Origin: Planctomycetota bacterium
GTDB lineage: Bacteria > Planctomycetota > Uabimicrobiia > Uabimicrobiales > Uabimicrobiaceae
NCBI GenBank assembly: GCA_029260735.1
Contig: JAJDCR010000044.1
Location: 1 to 64,000, forward strand
Reading direction: 5' to 3'
DNA length: 64,000 nt
The notes under the pieces were generated by a model. The model saw only the letters and a program-made list of their open reading frames with translations, made no database searches and was not told the origin of the DNA. The position numbers were made by a program, and so were the translations under genes. Of the stretch, positions 1 to 9,195 are shown one piece after another. Within the stretch, counting starts at the first letter, position 1. Each line of letters opens with the position of its first letter.

Positions 1-591
1 AAGATGAGGGTAGGCCCCTCGGAATCGCCTTATAGAGGGAGATTTCAAACCACCTTAAGCTGCGTTGGTAAAGAGCCAAGGTGGTGAGCGTTAAGGAAAA
101 GGCATAACAAGATTATGTCAGGTATGCAACAAGGAGTCGAAGGAAAGTGAACCACTGAAGACCTGTCGAAAGGCATTAAGAAGACGTCAAAACTGGGAGA
201 GTGCGTCGAATCCAGGAAGAGTCCAAGAGAAATCTATTTACTGCTTGGATGGCGTCCGGCACGTAGGTGGCGAGAACTTGTAGTAGGCTTTAATGTGGAA
301 CGCGGGAACCTGTCGCTTCGATGTAAAGGGAGAAACTCAAGTGGAAGTCCCACGAGAGTGAGAGTACCGAAGCGAAGCACAGGGGCGGAATAACTTGTAG
401 TAGCGTAGAAGTTTCTGTAATGGAAATGGAGCGAAGGAGTTATATTATCTAGCTTTATAAATAATGTCAACCAGAAAGAAAAGTAATATGGAAGGGATGA
501 AATATTGTGGCACCGCAGGGAAACTATGCGGAAAACAGAGAAAACAAACCTCATCTCTAACTATAAAGAAATTCAAGAAGGGAGGAGCATA

Positions 592-1837
592 ATGAATAAA
601 GCAAAACCTTTCAAAATATCGAAAAATGCAGTATGGGAAGCTTACATAAAAGTAAGGGAAAACAAAGGAGCAGCAGGAGTAGATAAAGAATCGATAGAAG
701 AATTTGGAAAAGATTTGAAAAACAATCTATACAAAATATGGAATAGAATGTCATCTGGAAGTTATTTTCCAGCTCCAGTATTGGAGGTGGAGATACCAAA
801 ATCAGGTGGCACAAGAAAACTAGGAATTCCGACAGTATCGGACAGAATATGCCAAATGGTAGCAAAAATATATCTAGAGCCCGAAATAGAACCATATTTC
901 CATGAAGATTCTTATGGATATAGGTTTAGGAAATCAGCATTAGATGGAGTAGAAAAAGCAAAAGCAAGATGCTGGAAACATAGCTGGGTAATAGACTTAG
1001 ATATAAGAAAATTCTTCGATAGTATCGATAGAAAACTACTAATGAGAGCATTAAAGAAGCATACAAGACACGAATGGATAATGCTTTATGTAGACAGATG
1101 GTTGAAAGCACCGATACAAACAAAAGAAGGAAAAAGGACAATCAAAGAAAAGGGAATAGCTCAGGGTTCTGTGATAAGTCCGCTACTGGCAAACTTATTT
1201 TTACATTATGCCTTTGACGATTGGATGAAGAGAAATTACCCAATGACTCCTTTCGAACGATATGCAGACGACGCAATAATCCACTGTAATACAGAAGCAG
1301 AAGCTAGAATTTTGCTAGGAAAGGTAAGAGAAAGGTTAGCTGAATGTGATCTAGATCTTCACCCAGACAAAACAAAAATAGTCTACTGCAAAAAGTCATA
1401 CAGGGAAAAAAGAGTATCCAAGCATATCGTTTGACTTCCTAGGTTTCACCTTTAAACCCAGAAAATGTAAGAACAGACATGGCCAATTCTTCACTGGATT
1501 TAATCCTGCTGTAAGCGGAAAAGCAAGTAAAAACATGCGCCAAAAGATAAGAAGATGGAGGTTACAAAGACAAACATCAGTTTGTTTAGAAAACCTATCT
1601 ATGTCTTATGACGTAGTACTAAGAGGATGGATCAACTACTTTAAAAAATTCTGTCCTTCTGCTATGCGCTGTACCTTGCAATTCTTCAATAACAAACTAG
1701 CTCTTTGGGCTGTCAGAAAACACAAAAAGTTTAAAGGTAGCTTAAAACAGGCAAAGAAGTGGCTGAAGAAAATTGCTAAGCGTGATTCTAAACTTTTCTA
1801 CCATTGGCAATTGGGTATTTTACCGGAGGTTAGATAA
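592..1837 (+). pseudogene. ltrA: Group II intron reverse transcriptase/maturase, split by a frameshift
   Basis: This is the intron-encoded protein that assists splicing and retrohoming. The first part (592-1434) begins at ATG 592 after the strong ribosome site GGGAGGAG. It carries the RT fingers and palm, including the catalytic YADD box (ERYADDAIIH) and the AQGSVISPLLANL motif. It stops at 1434. The second part continues in another frame from about 1412 with SFDFLGFTFKPR, then the maturase X domain (RGWINYFKKFC) to the TAA at 1837. The break is explained by one extra A in an A6 run at 1406-1411: with five A the two parts read as one protein of about 415 residues, usual for the family. No DNA-binding/HNH endonuclease domain follows. 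A longer in-frame start at 505 is less likely. The frameshift may be a real lesion, a slippery site or a sequencing error. Confidence 0.88.
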
Positions 1838-1840
1838 TAA

Positions 1841-1874
1841 GAGCCGGATAAAGCGAGAGTTTTAAGTCCGGTTC
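1841..1874 (+). ncRNA. Group II intron domain V (followed by domain VI to ~1913)
   Basis: These 34 nt form the catalytic hairpin. The lower helix pairs GAGCCGGA with TCCGGTTC, there is a two-base AG bulge on the 3' side, an upper helix, and a GAGA (GNRA-type) tetraloop. The AGC catalytic triad lies at 1842-1844. Downstream, AGCGTGAAGG pairs loosely with CCTTTGTGCT to make domain VI. Confidence 0.9.
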
Positions 1875-1913
1875 TGTGAGAGCGTGAAGGGGCGGTTCCT
1901 TTGTGCTACTCGA

Positions 1914-2046
1914 CAATTTAGTGAACTACTAGACTCTGTCTTGCAAAGTTTTGAATAATGGGATAGCCCCAAAAAAGTCACTGCGTGACGAATTCTACTG
2001 GATAAGAAAATGTAACTTTTAAAAAGTTACGTTTTAGATCTTATAT
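1914..2046. other. Intron 3' flank with a terminator-like palindrome
   Basis: After the intron, a short open stretch reads FSELLDSVLQSFE and stops at 1956-1958. It may be the 3' end of the gene the intron entered. At 2012-2030 a nine-base stem (GTAACTTTT) with a one-base centre, flanked by A and T runs, could act as a bidirectional terminator. No gene is seen. Confidence 0.35.
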
Positions 2047-2419
2047 TTAAAGGGGTAGAGTACTTTGTAACCTTTTTGAGCAATCGACGCTATCTGCTTT
2101 TTGTTTGAAGCTGGCTAAGTAGGGAAAGAGTTTGCTGTCAACAAACTGGACTAAGTCGGGGCCGGTCATGACTTTTTGATGATTGAGTTTTCCTTCGGCG
2201 TTTTTAGGCATGGCCCAATTTAACCAACGGTATTCCTCATCGAGAATGTACTGTATTCTTGCCCTTGGAGTTCTGCTTCGTCGACCTTATCTAGCTCTAG
2301 TCATCAAGGTACCTTAGAAACATAACCCAAGAGGTTTGTCCAATATAGTCTAATTCACTGTCTGATCCAGAATCTTTATAGAGAATATCATCTATATTTT
2401 TGAAAGTTTGTTAGAACAT
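2047..2419 (-). pseudogene. hsdM: Decayed 5' fragment of a type I restriction methyltransferase gene
   Basis: On the minus strand, successive frames spell the N-terminal domain of HsdM, the N6-adenine methylase subunit of type I restriction-modification systems. ATG 2419 is followed by a stop at codon 3 and then QTFKNIDDILYKDSG, TSWVMFLRYLDD, LELDKVDEAELQGQEYST, ILDEEYRWLNWAMPKN and FVDSKLFPYLASFKQKAD. Restoring one base near 2299 and one near 2248 joins these into a continuous HsdM N-terminus of about 110 residues. After KQKAD the similarity ends at about 2098 and the frame runs to a stop at 2047. The catalytic NPPY/F part, hsdS and hsdR are absent. It is therefore a dead, truncated relic. 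Confidence 0.85.
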
Positions 2420-2700
2420 GTTTTTCCCATCATTAATTCTTGTATAACTATGCGTTAACATGTATCATTATATACTTTATTGGACTCTTGACAAGATAAT
2501 CTAGGAAAAAGGTTCTTTCTAATACGTTAAGTGTTTTTAGAGGAGATATAATCTTAACTAGTGGATTGGAATAACCCATCGATGAGATCTGTAGCAACTT
2601 ACTTTTAGTGAATATGTTATTGATTTTTATATTTAATGGGCCACAACGGAGCCTATATACATTATTGAAAAACGCATAAAAACTTACAATAGGAATTCGC
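2420..2700. other. Non-coding gap before the AIPR gene
   Basis: This 281-base AT-rich stretch shows no supported gene. A minus-strand open frame crossing it has no recognisable motif and runs into the AIPR gene. It presumably holds the promoter of the gene at 2701, with AGGA about ten bases before its ATG. A TTGACA hexamer lies near 2487 but has no good -10 partner. Confidence 0.4.
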
Positions 2701-4416
2701 ATGAATAATACCGCTATCATTAAAGAATGTCTACAAGACTTCACTACTGAAAATGACTTGTTAGAAGATGAAGCATTCGATATTTATTCGTTGTCTCTTT
2801 TGAATAAAAATACTGGATCAACAGCTGATGACTTAAAAAATGCAATTGTGGATGGAGGGAAAGATGGCGGAATAGATATCTTTCAAATTATGGTAAATGA
2901 AATTGTCGTTTCATCAGAAGATGAAATCCAAGATATAAAATTATCAAGCGGTTCAAGTTTAAAAGTTACTATAGGGCAGTCAAAAAATTCAATAAAATTT
3001 TCCGAAGATATTCTAAATAAAATTTTTATTTCAATGGACACAATCTTAAATCTAGAAGCGTCAAATGAAGACTTGCTGTTAAATTTTAATGAACAGTTAG
3101 TCGAAAAAATCGAATTGTTTAGATTACTTTGGAAAAAAGCAATTGTTAAAAGTGCAAGCATTAATATAGATTTTTATTACGCATGTATTGCTAACAAAAT
3201 AAATTTGAGCGAAGTATTCGAAGAAAAAAAAGTTAAAATTATTGAGCAAGCAAAGAGTAAAATAAAGACTGCAGTTATTGACTTTAGAATATATAGTGCT
3301 GAGGAATTGATAGAGCTTCATAGCCAAAAAACAGATCTTCAACTTGAATTAAAATTTAAGGAGCAACCGAGTACTATTGACTACAAAGGATCAAATATTG
3401 GATACATAGGTGTTGTCAAGTTACCTAACTATCATGATTTTATTACTGATAACCAGGGAAATATAAGAGAAGCAATATTTGAAGAAAATGTTCGTCATTA
3501 TCAAGGTGAAGTAGATGTTAATAAAAAAATCAATGAATCTTTAAGCTTAGATTTTGATACAGATTTTTGGTGGTTAAATAATGGGGTAACCATTATTGCA
3601 CAAGATGTTCGTCCATATGCAAAAACCTTACAAGTAGAAGGGGTTCAGATTGTAAATGGTCTCCAAACCTCTTACACAATAGGGAAACATTATCAGAAAA
3701 AAGAGGATGATACCAGGTCTATACTAGTGAAAATTGTAAAAAGTAATGATAAGGAAACCATTGACAAAATAATATCAGCAACTAACAGACAGACTCCTGT
3801 AAATCCAGTTTTACTAAGAGCAACGGATGATACTCAGCGAAAGCTTGAGTTATTTTTTGAACAACATGGCTATTTCTATGATAGAAGGAAGAACTATTAT
3901 AAAAATCAAGGAAAACCCTTATCGAAAATATTTTCCATCCAGTCAACTGCTCAAGCTATACATTCAATTTTAAATCGTAAGCCGAGCGAGGCAAGAGCGA
4001 AACCAACAACATTAATTAAAACAAAAGATAGTTACAATAAAATCTTTGATAATCGTGTTGACTTTGGAGTATACCTTTGTTGTTGTTTGGTCTTAAGAAA
4101 TACTGAAATATTGTTAAAAAACTGTAACTATGATAAAGAAAAAAAAGGAAAAGTTAGGATGTTTATTTATCATGTAGCTAGAATTGAAGTATCCTTGCTA
4201 GTTAATAAGTCACACCCAACAAAAGAAGAACTTTCTACGTTAAATCATAAAATATTAACTCTCCAAATATTTCATAACGCAGTAGATATTCTTGAAAATG
4301 CAATAGAGGATTTCATAAAGTCATCATCTACAAAAAACATTACATCAATATCTAAATCAGGACCATTCGAAGAGTTATTAACGTCGAGACTCTCTGAAAA
4401 ACTAAATCCTAGATGA
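2701..4416 (+). CDS. AIPR-family abortive infection/phage-resistance protein
   Basis: The C-terminal two-thirds match the AIPR family, linked to abortive phage infection and often found beside restriction systems. The characteristic block is DTDFWWLNNGVTIIAQ, then VQIVNGLQTSYTI, ISATNRQTPV and FFEQHGYFYDRRKNYY (about residues 285-400). The N-terminus has GGKDGGIDIF with D59 and, about 35 residues on, Q93-S-K95. That is the D…QxK spacing of the PD-(D/E)XK/Mrr nuclease fold, so a nuclease head is likely but unproven. The 571-residue length suits the family. ATG 2701 has AGGA just upstream. The neighbouring hsdM relic and intron fit a defence island, and it appears to be a single-gene unit ending at the hairpin at 4476. 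Biochemical activity is inferred. Confidence 0.8.
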   Translation: MNNTAIIKECLQDFTTENDLLEDEAFDIYSLSLLNKNTGSTADDLKNAIVDGGKDGGIDIFQIMVNEIVVSSEDEIQDIKLSSGSSLKVTIGQSKNSIKFSEDILNKIFISMDTILNLEASNEDLLLNFNEQLVEKIELFRLLWKKAIVKSASINIDFYYACIANKINLSEVFEEKKVKIIEQAKSKIKTAVIDFRIYSAEELIELHSQKTDLQLELKFKEQPSTIDYKGSNIGYIGVVKLPNYHDFITDNQGNIREAIFEENVRHYQGEVDVNKKINESLSLDFDTDFWWLNNGVTIIAQDVRPYAKTLQVEGVQIVNGLQTSYTIGKHYQKKEDDTRSILVKIVKSNDKETIDKIISATNRQTPVNPVLLRATDDTQRKLELFFEQHGYFYDRRKNYYKNQGKPLSKIFSIQSTAQAIHSILNRKPSEARAKPTTLIKTKDSYNKIFDNRVDFGVYLCCCLVLRNTEILLKNCNYDKEKKGKVRMFIYHVARIEVSLLVNKSHPTKEELSTLNHKILTLQIFHNAVDILENAIEDFIKSSSTKNITSISKSGPFEELLTSRLSEKLNPR

Positions 4417-4475
4417 CATATAACAAAGCCATGTACTAAATTTTCAAAAATTCATACCCCTGGCTTCTATTTTCT

Positions 4476-4508
4476 AAAAAACCAAAACAAGCGATGTTTT
4501 AGTTTTTA
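4476..4508 (+). terminator. Intrinsic terminator after the AIPR gene
   Basis: A-rich left arm ending CAAAACA, loop AGCGA, right arm TGTTTTAG and a T5 tract form a hairpin with one mismatch, about 60 bases after the AIPR stop codon. Confidence 0.55.
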
Positions 4509-4620
4509 TACCAGACGAGCTTTCAGGCAGTAAGAGTAAATGATAGAGAGTTTTTGATAAAATAAAAAAAATATAAGAAAATTGGCAAAGCAAAACAATC
4601 GATGCTAAAAGTAACTTTTT

Positions 4621-4953
4621 TTGAACAGTGATGGAAGTCTATCACTAGTTCTAATAAAAAATATTGTTGGCAAGCTCAAGTTGACTTTCACTGGAACTCG
4701 TGTTTATCAAAAAGATCGAGTTGCTGTGTTCCAGATTACCTTCCAGGCTAATGCTGACCAAGAAACCGGTCAAAACTTAATCGCAAAAGTTAGTCTCCAA
4801 ATGGAAGGGGAAATGCTGTACTCCCTCAAGAATAACATCTTTGCCCTCAAAGGTTTTAGTGGACAAATTTCTATCCCTACAAATACAGCAGAAAACGTCC
4901 AGATGATAATCAAAGGCACAATAGCTTTAAAAGAAGAGACTCAAATAAAATAA
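4621..4953 (+). CDS. Unknown protein fragment
   Basis: An open frame of 110 codons begins with TTG in a T7 run and has no ATG near its start and no ribosome site, so it is probably the 3' end of a longer, damaged gene. The predicted protein is beta-rich (KLKLTFTGTRVY, RVAVFQITFQA, GTIALKEE) and resembles the C-terminal part of secreted or lipoprotein beta-sheet proteins, but I recognise no family. It ends 11 bases before the next remnant, whose ribosome site (AAGGAGAGAGG) overlaps its stop codon region, so the two may once have formed an operon. Confidence 0.35.
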   Translation: MNSDGSLSLVLIKNIVGKLKLTFTGTRVYQKDRVAVFQITFQANADQETGQNLIAKVSLQMEGEMLYSLKNNIFALKGFSGQISIPTNTAENVQMIIKGTIALKEETQIK

Positions 4954-4964
4954 GGAGAGAGGCA

Positions 4965-5241
4965 ATGAATGAAGTTATCTTAATGGAAAGCCTTACTCTA
5001 AGAGAAAAGCTCTGCACAGATGAGCATACCAGTATCTTAGAGAGAGTGGGTGATCTAATCACTCTACCCCAAGAAGGCTTTGCTACCACAGAACAAGTCG
5101 CCCATCAAGTCTATCCAAACAGTTGTGATCAGACACAGAGAAGAATTAGAAAGTGATGGTTATAAGGTACTGACTTCAAAAGAGTTCAGACACCTTCATT
5201 GTGAAGGTCTCAAATCAGAGTTCCATTGCAAATTGAGTTAG
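4965..5241 (+). pseudogene. Frameshifted remnant of a DNA-binding regulator-like gene
   Basis: The frame from ATG 4965 has a good ribosome site and reads VGDLITLPQEGFATTEQVA before stopping at 5156. From about 5104 another frame continues as VVIRHREELESDGYKVLTSK to a stop at 5241. The pattern 'TTEQVA…(I)K..V.RHREELE.DGYKVL.(G)KEL' is typical of a family of small bacterial or phage antirepressor-like regulators. One indel near 5100 plus an early stop make it a dead relic. It lies 44 bases before the five-gene operon and could be what is left of that operon's original regulator, but that is a guess. Confidence 0.6.
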
Positions 5242-5284
5242 ATTTTTTTGATTGTTGTAATAAATTCGTGGATAGGGAAAATTT

Positions 5285-8200
5285 ATGTTTGATGGAACAA
5301 ACACCTTTCAAAGCACTTCTAAAATTGCTTTTGATTTTGAAGATAAACAGAGTCAGCTGAATGGTCAACTTCAAAAGATACTGCACTCTAATAACAGAGA
5401 AATGGTTAGTTTCGTTGAAAAGTGTGGTCAAAACAATGCTTTAGACTACTATATTTCTGCATTTTTCCCTCACTTTCAACGGAATCGTTATTTTATTGCT
5501 AACCTAAGTTATGATAAGTATCCATACTGGATTATTCGGCCAGTGAATGAAAGACCGAGCACAGAGGAGCATTTTCCTAATGGGTTGGGAATTGGAATTG
5601 CGGTTGGGCGGAAAAAGGGAAAATTTGTTGTTCGAAGTATGGTAACCATTCCCATATCAGGTCAAAGAGACTGGGAAGAGGTTCTTGAGGGATACATTTA
5701 TACTGACCCTTCTGATTACACGGACAGAGAAATTTTAGACAAGGTTTCTAGCTTTCCCAGTCAAGCACTTCATACCAAAAACAAGCTAACCTTATGGTAC
5801 GATTATCTCAATTGGGTTCGGACATTGATGGAGATTAGGGAAGCGGGCTTGCGCTACCTAAAGTGGGATTACAATCTATCAAAGAACACTTTAAACTTTT
5901 TGGTTTGGGGAAAAGAAAAAAAGATTTTTCAAGACTGGAGAACTTTGAGAAGCTCAAGAAATGGAGTTATTCAGGTTTGTTCGATATCAAACTCCCAAGA
6001 TCCTTGGTGCTACACATCGCCAAAAAAAGAAGGGCGATTTAAGCGTTATCCTAATATTGGAGAAATAAAAAAACAACCCCAAGCTATCGATCAACGAGAG
6101 TTAGAAGATTTAGGAGAAACTCTGGAAGAAAATCTTCCTGAAGGAGGTTATTTTTTTTCCCTAGAAGTGATTTTAGATAATGAATGGTGGGAAGACAATA
6201 TCCAGTCTCTCGAAGACCTTGTTTCTGACGAAGAAGATAGAGAGAAAGCTGCTATGGAAAAGCTAAAAGACTTGGTATTTAGCCAAGGTTTTTTAATTTC
6301 CCCCAATGTTGGCGACTTAAACACTGTTAAAGTTATGAGTCGAGCTTTAGAAAGACTAGAAAGAGATCAAGGGCTTGCTCCATATCTTTCTACATACATA
6401 TTTGATATCTCTCGTGCTAATTTACCAAAGTATTCCATTCCTGAAATTGAATTTTCCTTTACTCTTAACGAAGCTCAACAAGACTGCATCCGTAAAATGC
6501 TGGAAGCTCCAGATATTTGTCTAGTTCAAGGACCTCCTGGCACAGGGAAAACAACTGTAATAGCAGAGGCCTGTCGGCAATTTGCTAAAGAAGGCAAAAG
6601 AGTTTTGGTTGTCTCCCAGAGTAACTTAGCTGTTGATAATGCCCTTAGTCGACTAGAAAAAGATCCCATGATTCGCCCGATACGTTTAGGAAAAGCAGAT
6701 AGAGTTTCAGAAGAAGGAGAGAGTTTTGTTGAGTCTAATGTTGTTTCTTACTATTTTGACTCGATTAGCACTAAATTAGATCAAACCTGGTTAAAGCCCT
6801 GGAAAAATATTGATACAGAAAAAGAAAACTTAGACATAGTTTTGGAGAAGCTTCGGTTTCTGTGGGAAGATTATGAATCAAACAATAAAGCCCTTTTCGA
6901 TTTCAAAGAAAAGGCTCAAAAATGCAAAGAGGAATTAGATCGGCTACAAAACAAGCAAAACCAAGTTAATCTTCAGCTTGACGATTTAGAGGAACAATTG
7001 AAAGAGGCAGAAAGATTACGTAAGTTTTTAGAGTATTTGATAGACAATGATGACAAAATTACTATCCCTATCTCTTTACCTCTAAATCTACTAAAACAAA
7101 TCGTAGAACACCTTATTCAGAAGCTTCCTTCTCTGTATAGAGAGTATCAATGGTGGAAAAATGCCTCTTATTTTGAAAACTTAGTCGACACAAGAGAATC
7201 TACCACTGCTTGTCTTGATGCTCTAGCAGCTTTTTTTACATTAGACCAAGATATAGTTTCACACTTTCATTTAGTTTTAGAGCAAGCAGAGTCTATGGGG
7301 GAAAGTAACCGAGCTATCCTTCCATCAGATCAAAGAAAGCTAGATGAACTAAGAAAGCATCTTAGCCTTTTAGCAGAAAAGCTAGATGATGATGACAGTG
7401 TCTTACAAGAGTACCGACAAACAAAAAAAGAAATCAAAAAACTGGAGGCTTATGGCTGGCCAAAAACACAAGAAAGTTTACGTGAGATAGTTTCTCTGTT
7501 ATTTTTTTCTATACCAACACATATTGAAGAGATTGCAAATTCATTGAAGTTTGATCCGAAATTTGTTTTTGTTCTCAGAAAAATAAAAGAAGAAATTCAA
7601 GAAATTGTTCATTGTCGTAAAAATTTACTACCAGAGATACCAAGGTTCACAGAAAACATAGTAATCCAAGAAATTGGGAGTGCCAAACAAAATCAAAAAC
7701 GTTTACTTAAAGATCTAGAACATATCAATGAACAGACCCAAAGAAAAAAAATTGAATTTGAAAAGGTAAAGTGGGAAAACAAAGAAAAAAAGAAAGAACA
7801 AAACCAGCTAATTTTAGATTGGAAAAAAAATTGTCAGTATGCTTCAGAGAAATCTGAAATGCCCAGTAAAATGACTATTGATCTTGTCACAAAAAGGTTA
7901 GATGAGCTAAAAGAAAAAGAGGAAAAAAGCGAAGCATTTCGCAATAGTTGGGAAGTTTTGTTAAATAACTTCCGGCAAAAATTAGATGAACCTAGCTCTG
8001 CTGATCAAGAACATTTTCTTCCCATTTATGCCCAACATTGTAATGTTGTTGGTATGACCTGTAGCGAGAGTGGAAGCTATCGTATCTTGAACAACGAAAA
8101 TTATCATTACTTTGATGTTGTTATGATTGATGAAGTGAGTAAAGCAACCCCTCCTGAATTATTAATGCCGATGCTTTTGGGAAGAAAAACGATTTTGTTG

Positions 8201-9178
8201 GGAGATCACCGACAACTACCACCACTGTTCAAAGAAAATGAAAAAACTTATGAAGAAATGGTTGAGTGGAATGAAGAAAATGAGGAAAGTCAGAAAAAAA
8301 CAGATGAGAGAGGAATATCAAGAAATGACTTTGATAAGTACCAGAAACTCGTTACAGCTTCTCTTTTTCAGGAAATGTTTGAGAATGCCGATCCTGAATT
8401 AAAGTCTTCTTTAAATGTTCAGTTTCGTATGCACCCTCAAATTCAGAATGTTATTAACCAGTTCTATGAAAACCAGTTAGTGTGTGGAATAGAATCTCCC
8501 GATCATTCACGTGATCACGGTCTTACGATCAAAGCAGAGGATGGTACAACTTTTTTAACTCCAGATCGTCATGTTTTATGGATGGATTCAAGTAAAGACC
8601 ATCATCAAAACTGGGTTGAAGAAGAGCAAGAAGGTACTTCAAAAATAAATCTTCTAGAAATAGATATGACAATGGAGATGGTAAAAAAACTCAACAAATC
8701 ACTAAAAGAACAAGGGTACGGGAAGAATAAGAAAAAAGAAGTGGGAATTATTACTTTTTATGGTAAACAACTCGGTCGTTTATTTCGCTCTTATCAGCAA
8801 CTCGATACCTCTGATCGAGATGCACTAGATATCCGCATTAATACAGTAGATAAGTTCCAGGGAATGGAAAGAGCTATTATTATTGTTAGCTTAGTGAGAT
8901 CAAAGAAACATATTCGTAAATCGAAAAAAGCATACATTGCTCAATTTCAGCGGGTCAATGTTGCTTTTTCAAGAGCCCAAGAATTACTTATTATCTTAGG
9001 CGCTAAAAATACTTATTATGAGTACCCTATTGAATTACCGAATATGAATAATACAGGTAAGCGAACAGTGAAAGCATATAAAAATATTATTGATATAATT
9101 CAGCGTGAGGGCGGACTTTACACATCAGACAAGTTGTTGCCAAGATCACATCGTGGTAGGTGGAAAAAAACGAAATAA
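5285..9178 (+). CDS. SF1 (UPF1/DNA2-like) helicase with giant coiled-coil insertion
   Basis: This is a predicted DNA/RNA helicase of superfamily 1B. The helicase motifs are motif I QGPPGTGKTT (~res 415), Ia VVSQSNLAVDNALSRL (~440), II MIDEVSKATPPE (~947), III LLGDHRQLPP (~975), IV QFRMHPQI (~1046), V VDKFQGMERAIIIVS (~1189) and VI VNVAFSRAQELLIILG (~1226). About 500 residues separate Ia from II and are rich in E, K, Q and L (e.g. 520-570, 780-900), predicting long coiled coils; most relatives have a far shorter insertion. Residues 1-390 form an unrecognised domain containing HFPNGLGIGIAVGRKKG. The ATG at 5285 has only a weak ribosome site (ATAGGG), so a different start is possible. It is first of five tightly packed genes, with 17 bases to the next. 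Confidence 0.88.
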   Translation: MFDGTNTFQSTSKIAFDFEDKQSQLNGQLQKILHSNNREMVSFVEKCGQNNALDYYISAFFPHFQRNRYFIANLSYDKYPYWIIRPVNERPSTEEHFPNGLGIGIAVGRKKGKFVVRSMVTIPISGQRDWEEVLEGYIYTDPSDYTDREILDKVSSFPSQALHTKNKLTLWYDYLNWVRTLMEIREAGLRYLKWDYNLSKNTLNFLVWGKEKKIFQDWRTLRSSRNGVIQVCSISNSQDPWCYTSPKKEGRFKRYPNIGEIKKQPQAIDQRELEDLGETLEENLPEGGYFFSLEVILDNEWWEDNIQSLEDLVSDEEDREKAAMEKLKDLVFSQGFLISPNVGDLNTVKVMSRALERLERDQGLAPYLSTYIFDISRANLPKYSIPEIEFSFTLNEAQQDCIRKMLEAPDICLVQGPPGTGKTTVIAEACRQFAKEGKRVLVVSQSNLAVDNALSRLEKDPMIRPIRLGKADRVSEEGESFVESNVVSYYFDSISTKLDQTWLKPWKNIDTEKENLDIVLEKLRFLWEDYESNNKALFDFKEKAQKCKEELDRLQNKQNQVNLQLDDLEEQLKEAERLRKFLEYLIDNDDKITIPISLPLNLLKQIVEHLIQKLPSLYREYQWWKNASYFENLVDTRESTTACLDALAAFFTLDQDIVSHFHLVLEQAESMGESNRAILPSDQRKLDELRKHLSLLAEKLDDDDSVLQEYRQTKKEIKKLEAYGWPKTQESLREIVSLLFFSIPTHIEEIANSLKFDPKFVFVLRKIKEEIQEIVHCRKNLLPEIPRFTENIVIQEIGSAKQNQKRLLKDLEHINEQTQRKKIEFEKVKWENKEKKKEQNQLILDWKKNCQYASEKSEMPSKMTIDLVTKRLDELKEKEEKSEAFRNSWEVLLNNFRQKLDEPSSADQEHFLPIYAQHCNVVGMTCSESGSYRILNNENYHYFDVVMIDEVSKATPPELLMPMLLGRKTILLGDHRQLPPLFKENEKTYEEMVEWNEENEESQKKTDERGISRNDFDKYQKLVTASLFQEMFENADPELKSSLNVQFRMHPQIQNVINQFYENQLVCGIESPDHSRDHGLTIKAEDGTTFLTPDRHVLWMDSSKDHHQNWVEEEQEGTSKINLLEIDMTMEMVKKLNKSLKEQGYGKNKKKEVGIITFYGKQLGRLFRSYQQLDTSDRDALDIRINTVDKFQGMERAIIIVSLVRSKKHIRKSKKAYIAQFQRVNVAFSRAQELLIILGAKNTYYEYPIELPNMNNTGKRTVKAYKNIIDIIQREGGLYTSDKLLPRSHRGRWKKTK

Positions 9179-9195
9179 GTTAAGAGGAGAAAACG

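Larger units (their letters stand above)
1..1913 (+). mobile_element. Group II intron (5' end at or beyond window edge)
   Basis: The first ~500 bases have the G/A-rich, multi-hairpin character of group II intron domain I and carry no plausible gene. They are followed by a reverse transcriptase/maturase gene (592-1837), a canonical 34-nt domain V (1841-1874), a domain VI hairpin, and an end like that of known bacterial introns (CTACTCGAC, to about 1913). This order is that of a complete bacterial retrohoming intron. No GUGYG start could be placed with confidence; a GTGCG at 201 lies inside what still looks like domain I, so the true 5' end is probably at or just left of base 1. The 3' exon reads 13 codons to a TAA at 1956, so the intron may have landed near the 3' end of a gene. 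Confidence 0.85.

Noticed and set aside
201..205. GTGCG as the group II intron 5' end
   Set aside because: Sequences upstream of it still look like domain I hairpins; the 5' boundary more likely lies at or beyond base 1.
2448..2744. Minus-strand open frame of 98 codons before the AIPR gene
   Set aside because: No ribosome site or recognisable motif; it overlaps the AIPR start, and the AT-rich gap fits a promoter. I looked for HsdS-like blocks and found none convincing.
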